Shown: positions 53,762 to 64,000 of the stretch, one piece after another
Layout of the letters: each line of letters opens with the position of its first letter
Position numbering within the stretch: the stretch's first letter is position 1
Source: Bolinopsis microptera
Lineage: Eukaryota; Ctenophora; Tentaculata; Lobata; Bolinopsidae
Length of the DNA stretch: 64,000 nt
Reading direction: 5' to 3'
Assembly: GCF_026151205.1 (NCBI RefSeq)
Contig: NC_087084.1
Coordinates: 1,154,312 to 1,218,311 of the forward strand
Notes under the pieces: generated by a model
What the model was told of the DNA's origin: nothing
The model's database searches: none
What the model saw: the letters and a program-made list of their open reading frames with translations, nothing else
Made by a program: the position numbers and the translations under genes

Positions 53762-56700
53762 AAATAGAGAACGAAATCAATTTCCAAAAACCTCTTCACT
53801 CAGGCAACGCAAAGTTCTATTTGCTTAACGGCAAGGGGCTCCAAACAACGAACGGTTTTGGCATGCTGATCGTTCAGATGGACCAAAGCTGGGGGCCTGT
53901 TCAGAACGGCCTTGAAGCATACGGAGAGGACTGTTTACCTGACCACCTCTGCAGAACAATGGGATATAACCACGCAATCAGCTGGCTGGCACAACCCAAC
54001 TCTACGCCAGGTAATTCAATGTTCAGTTTCAACAACATCTCCTGCCCAGCGGACCATAATGTAAGCCACAATGTTAACCGCAATGTTAACCACAATGTAA
54101 GCACGCTGTATAGCATTAAAAAGATAGAACACAAGATAGAACACTCTATTAACAAACAGGTAGAACCAACCATACATTTGTTTTGCGGTACATTTAGTGG
54201 ATCATGTCCGATAGTTGAGAGGAATAACTTCCTTAAGAGAGTGTGCTTTGAAGATCTGGGTATGACAGTACGCCAGTGCCCCTACTCTGACACTCTCTAC
54301 ATAACCCTTGATCAAGCTATCAACTTCGCTAATTTCGATAAAGTCTGTGACAACGACCCTCATTTCTACCAAGGCTGTGGTTTTGGGAAATCCCAGGATA
54401 TAGTAATGGACTCCGCAACATTTTGCAACAAATATGTTTGTACAACTGAACAGAAAGTGAAAGAGAAAGTGGAAGAGAAAGTGTGGAACACTGGAGATCT
54501 CCCCGTCTGCACTATCTCATCTGACAGGATTTGTTTTGATCAACCATGTTACCAGTCAGTATCGATACATGACCAATCGAAATCTAGACTAGGCTGTTAT
54601 AATCTAGATCTACCAGAGGAGTTGTGTGCTGGTACGAATGAAGCAAGAACCACAGTGCAGCTGAGGAGCGGCCAGGTAGTGGACCGGTCTACTGTATGCA
54701 ATGGTAAGTGTGATGCCCACTACAGATGTGAAGACGAGGCTTTCTGTGGTGGTTACTTGTACGGTATGTACTGTGTTGGTCACCGTCACAACTTTAATTA
54801 CGTTAAACCAAGCGATGTGTACGAATATGTCTGCAACGGGCAGGACTCTCACCTGTGCTTAACAAATGAGGTAGAAATAAAGTGTCCAGATCTTGAGTCC
54901 TTGGCAAGCCACGAAAAATGCCACAAGTTTACCGGTTCATTTAGTTCCAGTTGGGTGGTGTCCATTCTGAACAGAACGAGATGTACTGCCCTCTGGGGAA
55001 TTGACATTTACGCTGATCCATACATGATCCCAGTGTGTAGTAACTTCCTGGACCAGACAAACTGCACAGATCCCAACCGGTCAAAAGTGACGTGTGAAGT
55101 GGGCGGGTATATCTCAACCATATCCGAATATTTTGTATGCCATGGCCAACTGAGGGTCCCCTCGTTATGTGACAGTGGCATAGACCAAATCTGTGAAACA
55201 TTATCTGCAACTTGTGAGATACATAAACACAAAATGTGTGATAAAATTGAGGATTGTCTTGATGGGACTGATGAGACATTAGCCATCTGCCGCACCATGA
55301 CAAAGAAGGTGTGTCACAGAGCCTACAAGCACGACCAGGCACTGGAAATACCTCTGGAGTGGGTGGGGGACGGGGTGGAGGACTGTTTAGACGGGATTGA
55401 TGAGGAGGATGGGTGGCAAACTTGTGGTATTGGTCGGACTAAACGCAATGTAGTGTCAGTTAATCAACCCTGTGAGGAGGTACTCATTTGCAGGAACGAC
55501 CAGACAGCCTTCGTAGAGTTTAAAGATCTCTGTGATGGTATTGATACCTGTGGGCACGAGGAAGAGATCTGTAAGAGCTCACATCTTATCACATCCACAT
55601 TTAACAACGCATTAACTTTTAATAAAGCCGCGGGAATTGAGAAAGTTTTCTTGTATTGCTTGCCTGGTCTTGAGAGCCTGCAGGAGATTGCAGGGCAATG
55701 CGTTGTCAGTGAAGTCAATCTATCAGGCATGGAGGTCTTCGGAGTCAAATCAGTTTTAACAATTTTCCGTCCTAATAAAACCATCAACTGCGATCATACC
55801 TTTGGAGAAATCTACGTGACACTGAGTTGTGCAGGGTATTGTGAAGACTCTATTTGCCCCTTGAAAAACAAGATCCAATACAATTCTTGTCCTCAGCAAT
55901 ATCTTAACAGAATATACACCGTGGCTGAAAATTCTTTCATTTCGTTCGTCACTAAATCAGGTAATCATTACAAAAACGATTACTTCCGCTGTGATAATAA
56001 CATTTGCTTAAACTATAACCAAGTCTGCAATGTGGTGAATGATTGTGGGGACGGCTCTGATGAAGAGAACTGCACTAACGTATTCCATTGTAACTCTAAA
56101 GAACAGCTGATCCCCATTACTGAGAAGTGTGATGGAAACACAGATTGTCAGGACTTCTCTGATGAATGTAACTCTGACTGCGGGAAGGATATCCTACAGA
56201 ACATGTTTCTCAAGGTCCTATGTTGGGTTCTAGCTCTCCTGGCTATAGTTCTCAACCTCACTACAATATTCAAAACTTCAACTGATTTCAATGATAAAAT
56301 ATCAAAAGCAGCTCTAAACAACAAAATGCTGATACTTCTCATAAACATAGGAGATCTGCTAACAGGAGTTTACCTGATGAATATAGCGGTAATGGACACG
56401 ATAGTGTACGGAAGTAGCTACTGTATTAAGAGACTGGAATGGCTCACTAGTGCTCATTGTTCCTTGATCGGTGCTATCAGCACTGTTGGTTACCAGATCT
56501 CTCTGGTTACCATGACAAATCTCGGTCTAGCTAGATTGGCGGAGATAAAGAATGGGTCTATGATTAGTTATAGTGTGAACAAGCGAGCCATCCTCAGAAT
56601 CTTCCTCCTTGTATCTCTCATCGTTCTGATGTCAGTCATCATAGCTGTAGCGCCGTTGCTAGAACAGTTTGAAGACTTCTTTGTCAATGGTATGACCTAT

Positions 56701-57456
56701 GACCCTTCAGCGAAATTGTTTATTGGAGCTCCTAGAAAAGAAATCCATCTGAGCGTGTTGCAAGGGTACTACGGGAATATAAAAGGGGATTCTCTCAAGT
56801 GGGCAGCTATAAATGACCTTGTGAACGGAATGTTTTCTAATGATTACGGAGGTGATACACTCGGCCGGAGGAAGCTTGAATTCTACGGAAATGAAGGAGT
56901 CTGCCTCTTTAAATTCCTAGTTAAAGAGGATGACCCTCAGCGTATCTACACGTGGACTATCTTAACAATAAACATAATCTGCTTTGTTATAATATCTGTG
57001 TGTTATATTCTGATAAACACGATCACTAAAGCTTCTTCCAGGGTCCTTACCCAGGATACATCCCATACAGGCCAAATGGCAAGGAAACGGAACAGACGGT
57101 TGCAGCAGAAAATATCCGTCATTATTGCCACGAATCTGATGTGCTGGTTACCAGTAACCATAGTTTGCTGTCTGCATTCTGGTGCTATTATTGACGCAAC
57201 CCCTCACTATCCTATCATATCAATAGTATTTCTACCCATCAACTCTGTAATTAACCCTGTGTTATACAGTGAGTTTTTCAGTGGCTTGTGGAGTAGATCC
57301 TGCAAAAATGTGGCATGGATTTTCACAAGAAATAGAAAGGACCCGAGGATATTACCTAATCAACTATCTACCAAACCGAAGGGGAGCGTCGTTGAAATTG
57401 AAATGAGTAACATGAACACTATTCAAAAGAACGGCGACTCTATATTAACCACATAA
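53762..57456 (+). CDS. SRCR/LDLa-containing rhodopsin-like seven-pass receptor (3' exon)
   Basis: One open exon of about 1230 codons, entered after CTTTTTATCGTGCAG| at 53761 (two bases complete a split codon; an upstream exon with start and signal peptide is needed and was not found). Near 53840-54230 is an SRCR-like domain (LIVQMDQSWGPVQNGLEAY, CRTMGYNHAISW), then a long cysteine-rich ectodomain, then LDLa modules: CDKIEDCLDGTDE at about 55240, CNVVNDCGDGSDEENC at about 56025 and CDGNTDCQDFSDEC at about 56130. The seven-pass part starts near 56210 (VLCWVLALLAIVLNLTTIF), and the last helix has NPVLYSEFF, the NPxxY motif, at about 57250. It resembles the GRL101/LGR-like LDLa receptors of invertebrates but lacks leucine-rich repeats. 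It should sit in the plasma membrane and couple to G proteins; ligand unknown. No frame breaks. Confidence 0.85.
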
Positions 57457-58395
57457 ACTGAAGTAGAACTGAAATGAACTTTACTAAATGAGTTTACTTT
57501 CCTCAAACTTACATAATGATGCACGTTTATTAGACCGATCAAAAAGTTCGTAAGATATTTATTTGTTATACTAAATCGTTTGCAGCTGCGTTGAAAAAAA
57601 GTTTCGTAGATATTTTTCTTGCTGTTTTTTTTTGGGAATATACTTAATTCACGTACAGTGGGGTGACATCTGTTTTCGTCATTTCTGATAATGATAATAC
57701 AAACAGTGTTACTAACTTTATTTTTAATTGTAATTGACGAAATGAGAGTCTCCACTCAGTGTGTTAAAACATAATTCTTTGTCGACGTTTCGGCTACATG
57801 CCTTTGTCATAAACAGGACGTACTGAAAACTTACATAGCTGCAAAGATACAATGTTAAAATAATCTATTAATACTACGAAATATAACAACAACAAATAAC
57901 ATCTTGAAACCCAACAACGATCACAAATTTTTTTTCCCAAAGAAACATAAAATATAACGGCTAAAAGAATCCACACCGCAACAAGCCGTGAACAATTCCT
58001 CATAGTACTACAAACATTTTACCAAGATAGCTCCTTCATAAAACTGAGTAATCAAAAATTATCTAGGTTAATAAGTTCAAATTCAATATTACATTAACTT
58101 CCAAGTATATTTTATCCAATCACCTTCATTTACGGACTCAGACAATTGAGTATTTATTTCTGGGTTTTCACGTTTTATTAGAACCGACTGCCACAATTGA
58201 CGGTCCACATAGTCTTTACATCTTTTTCGAACTATAAACCGAAACGGTATAGTCTTCAGTTGTGACAAGTGCAGTTAAGTGCAATATCATTATCTCCTGA
58301 TAAGTGATCAGGTTATGTAGCTCTCGGCTCATACTAATTCGATCGCCCAAAAGTTCATGTGACTTTAGTTTTTATGGTTTTGCAGCCGTACAAAA
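57457..58395. other. 3' flank and non-coding stretch
   Basis: Receptor 3' UTR and spacer. Apart from the ribozyme-like block at 57781-57820, nothing is recognisable. Confidence 0.4.
57781..57820 (-). other. Hammerhead-like ribozyme remnant (weak)
   Basis: The minus strand reads TATGACAAAGGC-ATGTA-GCCGAAACGTCGAC: a short GGC/GCC stem and the GAAAC core half of a hammerhead, as found in Penelope-like elements and retrozymes. The CUGAUGA half is degraded (UUUAUGA), so it is probably inactive. Confidence 0.35.
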
Positions 58396-58430
58396 CCCAA
58401 ATCCCAACCCTAACCCTAACCATAACCCCG
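58396..58430 (+). repeat. Interstitial telomere-type tract
   Basis: CCAACCCTAACCCTAACC with a few mismatched neighbours, in otherwise unique sequence. Too short to be a chromosome end. Confidence 0.6.
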
Positions 58431-59097
58431 AAGCTTTCCCAGAAAACCTTACCACCTGCCGGGCTCGCTAGAGGTGATCGATTTTCAACAGCACGTTTGT
58501 CGTCGCGCGTCACATCAAGTTCACCAGCTTTTGCACGCTGCATTTAGCCTAGTAATCATGACAACGACATTACTTTGCAAAGTTTAAAAGCTACTATCTT
58601 TTATTTAGCCCAAAATCAAACTTTTCGGTTTAATTCAGAATCTAAGTTGTCCCAAATTTGGCTCCTGGGGAGCTAACTTTAAATTTACGAGACGGAAATT
58701 TTGTTGAAAACCGGAAGGTTCTATCTATTTTACTTTTGGAGATATACCCCAGCCGGTAGGGTTTGCTGGGTAGGTTCGGTAGTTAAGTATAATTGGAAGG
58801 TTCTGACAAATTTTCAGAATTATCTCATTCAAGGAACCGAAGATATGACAGAATAATACGACAAAAATCAACGAATTTCGTCAAATTACGCGACTTTTAC
58901 ACCTACTTTTGCTCCAAAAGCCGTGCACCATCAAATATGGCACCTAGGCAAAACTCGGATCACTGATCATTTCAAAAAGGTATGACAAATTTGGTTTTGT
59001 GAAAATTCTCACAGTCTCTAGAAAACAATGGTACAAAAATTTTGAAAATCCGAGCAAGTTTATTTTTATCGTGCACCCCCTAATATGACCGTATAAG
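58431..59097. other. Non-coding stretch
   Basis: No gene or named repeat is seen. Confidence 0.35.
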
Positions 59098-59275
59098 GAA
59101 GTCAGTCTAATTTCTCGTTAGGGTTAGGGTTTCAGCATATGCTTTTGTTAAAGATTGGGTTAGGGTTAGGGTTGGGATCAGATTAGAGGGTTAGGGTTTC
59201 GAATAGTCGTTCAGGACCAGCTAGAAAACGGGTTGAAAAAGTCACGTGACAGTCGAGTGTAGAGTGATTATTCAT
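59098..59275 (-). repeat. Dispersed repeat B, reverse copy with TTAGGG tracts
   Basis: GTTAGGGTTAGGG tracts separated by AGCATATGCTTTT, then TTCGAATAGTCGTTCAGG and AAAGTCACGTGACAGTCGAG, the inverse of 52146-52340. Confidence 0.75.
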
Positions 59276-59431
59276 AGATCACGCGTTTTGATACTTGGTA
59301 GGTTATCAATCTACAATTAAAAAAGTACGTAAATGGTAAATAAATTGTTAACTGCGCGACCTGAAATAATATTTCTACTATACCTTTTTAAATTTGAAAT
59401 GCAGACTATGAATATGATTATTGGGCGGCCA

Positions 59432-62400
59432 GTCATTAGTAGTGTACTGTGCACACTACACCTCTACACTACTGTCATTAGTAGTGTACTGTGCACACTA
59501 CACCTCTACACTACTGTCATTAGTAGTGTACTGTGCACACTACACCTCTACACTACTGTCATTAGTAGTGTACTGTGCACACTACACCTCTACACTGCTG
59601 TCATTAGTAGTGTACTGTGCACACTACACCTCTACACTGCTGTCATTAGTAGTGTACTGTGCACACTACACCTCTACACTACTGTCATTAGTAGTGTACT
59701 GTGCACACTACACCTCTACACTACTGTCATAAGTAGTGTACTGTGCACACTACACCTCTACACTACTGTCATTAGTAGTGTACTGTGCACACTACACCTC
59801 TACACTACTGTCATTAGTAGTGTACTGTGCACACTACACCTCTACACTGCTGTCATTAGTAGTGTACTGTGCACACTACACCTCTACACTGCTGTCATTA
59901 GTAGTGTACTGTGCACACTACACCTCTACACTACTGTCATTAGTAGTGTACTGTGCACACTACACCTCTACACTACTGTCATTAGTAGTGTACTGTGCAC
60001 ACTACACCTCTACACTACTGTCATTAGTAGTGTACTGTGCACACTACACCTCTACACTACTGTCATTAGTAGTGTACTGTGCACACTACACCTCTACACT
60101 ACTGTCATTAGTAGTGTACTGTGCACACTACACCTCTACACTACTGTCATTAGTAGTGTACTGTGCACACTACACCTCTACACTACTGTCATTAGTAGTG
60201 TACTGTGCACACTACACCTCTACACTGCTGTCATTAGTAGTGTACTGTGCACACTACACCTCTACACTGCTGTCATTAGTAGTGTACTGTGCACACTACA
60301 CCTCTACACTGCTGTCATTAGTAGTGTACTGTGCACACTACACCTCTACACTACTGTCATTAGTAGTGTACTGTGCACACTACACCTCTACACTGCTGTC
60401 ATTAGTAGTGTACTGTGCACACTACACCTCTACACTGCTGTCATTAGTAGTGTACTGTGCACACTACACCTCTACACTGCTGTCATTAGTAGTGTACTGT
60501 GCACACTACACCTCTACACTGCTGTCATTAGTAGTGTACTGTGCACACTACACCTCTACACTGCTGTCATTAGTAGTGTACTGTGCACACTACACCTCTA
60601 CACTACTGTCATTAGTAGTGTACTGTGCACACTACACCTCTACACTACTGTCATAAGTAGTGTACTGTGCACACTACACCTCTACACTGCTGTCATTAGT
60701 AGTGTACTGTGCACACTACACCTCTACACTACTGTCATTAGTAGTGTACTGTGCACACTACACCTCTACACTGCTGTCATTAGTAGTGTACTGTGCACAC
60801 TACACCTCTACACTGCTGTCATTAGTAGTGTACTGTGCACACTACACCTCTACACTGCTGTCATTAGTAGTGTACTGTGCACACTACACCTCTACACTGC
60901 TGTCTTTAGTAGTGTACTGTGCACACTACACCTCTACACTACTGTCATTAGTAGTGTACTGTGCACACTACACCTCTACACTACTGTCATTAGTAGTGTA
61001 CTGTGCACACTACACCTCTACACTACTGTCATTAGTAGTGTACTGTGCACACTACACCTCTACACTGCTGTCATTAGTAGTGTACTGTGCACACTACACC
61101 TCTACACTGCTGTCATTAGTAGTGTACTGTGCACACTACACCTCTACACTACTGTCATTAGTAGTGTACTGTGCACACTACACCTCTACACTACTGTCAT
61201 TAGTAGTGTACTGTGCACACTACACCTCTACACTACTGTCATTAGTAGTGTACTGTGCACACTACACCTCTACACTACTGTCATTAGTAGTGTACTGTGC
61301 ACACTACACCTCTACACTACTGTCATTAGTAGTGTACTGTGCACACTACACCTCTACACTACTGTCATTAGTAGTGTACTGTGCACACTACACCTCTACA
61401 CTACTGTCATTAGTAGTGTACTGTGCACACTACACCTCTACACTACTGTCATTAGTAGTGTACTGTGCACACTACACCTCTACACTACTGTCATTAGTAG
61501 TGTACTGTGCACACTACACCTCTACACTACTGTCATTAGTAGTGTACTGTGCACACTACACCTCTACACTACTGTCATTAGTAGTGTACTGTGCACACTA
61601 CACCTCTACACTACTGTCATTAGTAGTGTACTGTGCACACTACACCTCTACACTACTGTCATTAGTAGTGTACTGTGCACACTACACCTCTACACTACTG
61701 TCATTAGTAGTGTACTGTGCACACTACACCTCTACACTACTGTCATTAGTAGTGTACTGTGCACACTACACCTCTACACTACTGTCATTAGTAGTGTACT
61801 GTGCACACTACACCTCTACACTGCTGTCATTAGTAGTGTACTGTGCACACTACACCTCTACACTACTGTCATTAGTAGTGTACTGTGCACACTACACCTC
61901 TACACTACTGTCATTAGTAGTGTACTGTGCACACTACACCTCTACACTACTGTCATTAGTAGTGTACTGTGCACACTACACCTCTACACTACTGTCATTA
62001 GTAGTGTACTGTGCACACTACACCTCTACACTACTGTCATTAGTAGTGTACTGTGCACACTACACCTCTACACTGCTGTCATTAGTAGTGTACTGTGCAC
62101 ACTACACCTCTACACTGCTGTCATTAGTAGTGTACTGTGCACACTACACCTCTACACTGCTGTCATTAGTAGTGTACTGTGCACACTACACCTCTACACT
62201 GCTGTCATTAGTAGTGTACTGTGCACACTACACCTCTACACTACTGTCATTAGTAGTGTACTGTGCACACTACACCTCTACACTGCTGTCATTAGTAGTG
62301 TACTGTGCACACTACACCTCTACACTGCTGTCATTAGTAGTGTACTGTGCACACTACACCTCTACACTGCTGTCTTTAGTAGTGTACTGTGCACACTACA

Positions 62401-64000
62401 CCTCTACACTGCTGTCATTAGTAGTGTACTGTGCACACTACACCTCTACACTGCTGTCATTAGTAGTGTACTGTGCACACTACACCTCTACACTGCTGTC
62501 ATTAGTAGTGTACTGTGCACACTACACCTCTACACTGCTGTCATTAGTAGTGTACTGTGCACACTACACCTCTACACTACTGTCATTAGTAGTGTACTGT
62601 GCACACTACACCTCTACACTGCTGTCATTAGTAGTGTACTGTGCACACTACACCTCTACACTGCTGTCATTAGTAGTGTACTGTGCACACTACACCTCTA
62701 CACTGCTGTCATTAGTAGTGTACTGTGCACACTACACCTCTACACTACTGTCATTAGTAGTGTACTGTGCACACTACACCTCTACACTACTGTCATTAGT
62801 AGTGTACTGTGCACACTACACCTCTACACTACTGTCATTAGTAGTGTACTGTGCACACTACACCTCTACACTGCTGTCATTAGTAGTGTACTGTGCACAC
62901 TACACCTCTACACTACTGTCATTAGTAGTGTACTGTGCACACTACACCTCTACACTGCTGTCATTAGTAGTGTACTGTGCACACTACACCTCTACACTAC
63001 TGTCATTAGTAGTGTACTGTGCACACTACACCTCTACACTACTGTCATTAGTAGTGTACTGTGCACACTACACCTCTACACTGCTGTCATTAGTAGTGTA
63101 CTGTGCACACTACACCTCTACACTGCTGTCATTAGTAGTGTACTGTGCACACTACACCTCTACACTACTGTCATTAGTAGTGTACTGTGCACACTACACC
63201 TCTACACTGCTGTCATTAGTAGTGTACTGTGCACACTACACCTCTACACTACTGTCATTAGTAGTGTACTGTGCACACTACACCTCTACACTGCTGTCAT
63301 TAGTAGTGTACTGTGCACACTACACCTCTACACTACTGTCATTAGTAGTGTACTGTGCACACTACACCTCTACACTACTGTCATTAGTAGTGTACTGTGC
63401 ACACTACACCTCTACACTGCTGTCATTAGTAGTGTACTGTGCACACTACACCTCTACACTGCTGTCATTAGTAGTGTACTGTGCACACTACACCTCTACA
63501 CTGCTGTCATTAGTAGTGTACTGTGCACACTACACCTCTACACTGCTGTCATTAGTAGTGTACTGTGCACACTACACCTCTACACTACTGTCATTAGTAG
63601 TGTACTGTGCACACTACACCTCTACACTACTGTCATTAGTAGTGTACTGTGCACACTACACCTCTACACTGCTGTCATTAGTAGTGTACTGTGCACACTA
63701 CACCTCTACACTACTGTCATTAGTAGTGTACTGTGCACACTACACCTCTACACTACTGTCATTAGTAGTGTACTGTGCACACTACACCTCTACACTGCTG
63801 TCATTAGTAGTGTACTGTGCACACTACACCTCTACACTGCTGTCATTAGTAGTGTACTGTGCACACTACACCTCTACACTACTGTCATTAGTAGTGTACT
63901 GTGCACACTACACCTCTACACTGCTGTCATTAGTAGTGTACTGTGCACACTACACCTCTACACTGCTGTCATTAGTAGTGTACTGTGCACACTACACCTC
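59432..64000 (+). repeat. 42-bp satellite, 108 full copies, runs off the window
   Basis: Unit GTCATTAGTAGTGTACTGTG plus 22 further bases ending CTCTACACT(A/G)CT. From 59432 to 63968 is exactly 108 x 42 bp with no insertion or deletion; a partial unit fills the end. The only frequent variant is A or G in ACT(A/G)CT; rare ones are CATAAG (two copies, about 59729 and 60651) and CTTTAG (about 60904 and 62374). Each unit holds an inverted repeat, GTAGTGT/ACACTAC. Because 42 is a multiple of 3 the array is open in one frame, broken only at the CATAAG copies; no protein is implied. Confidence 0.97.

Noticed and set aside
54004-57456. Minus-strand frames within the receptor exon
   Set aside because: They are shadows of a long conserved plus-strand frame with clear domains.
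59421-60656. Long open frames encoding a repeated VVYCAHYTSTLL peptide
   Set aside because: They are a by-product of a 42-bp satellite (divisible by three). The only interruptions are CATAAG variants, and there is no non-repeat coding context.

Overview
The window is animal nuclear DNA, most likely from an early-branching metazoan; a cnidarian, perhaps a hydrozoan, is my best guess. The reasons are split genes with GT-AG introns, immunoglobulin (Ig), sushi (CCP), SRCR and LDLa extracellular domains, a rhodopsin-like seven-pass receptor, CR1/RTE-like LINEs, Gypsy elements, abundant small DNA transposons and TTAGGG-type interstitial repeats. The phylum is inferred from gene and transposon content, not proven. 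Most of the window is repeat-derived.

Layout. 1-3.7 kb is an anomalous homopolymer-rich stretch that looks like poor consensus sequence. 3.9-6.1 kb is a decayed Helitron-type PIF1-like helicase. 6.8-11.6 kb has no gene, only dispersed repeats and small elements. 12.0-37.7 kb holds a plus-strand secreted or surface-receptor gene: a signal-peptide exon, an unrecognised extracellular-domain exon in two copies (12.3 and 36.9 kb), 17 tandem copies of an Ig-domain exon (27.7-36.5 kb) and a CCP exon. Every junction I can follow is phase 1, so exons can be added or skipped without shifting frame. Nested transposons fill the introns. An RTE-like LINE on the minus strand is split three ways: by a Gypsy LTR element (14.6-26.9 kb, 5-bp target duplication) and, in its endonuclease, by the whole Ig-exon array. 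The Gypsy element itself carries a TA-flanked foldback element in its 3' LTR, a second foldback element, and a near-complete CR1-like LINE whose ORF1 appears to fuse an AlkB-like dioxygenase with an SGNH esterase.

38-53 kb is mostly non-coding: LINE fragments, small inverted-repeat elements, a 3.2-kb element carrying about twenty copies of one 15-bp motif, a duplicated block with paired GC-rich hairpins, and members of two dispersed repeat families. 53.8-57.5 kb is the best-preserved gene, a large exon for an SRCR/LDLa seven-pass receptor. From 59.43 kb to the window end lies a perfectly phased 42-bp satellite of 108 full copies.

The most notable items are the AlkB plus esterase ORF1, the Ig array that starts and stops at the same point of its repeat unit inside a LINE reading frame, and the two iterated-motif non-autonomous elements.
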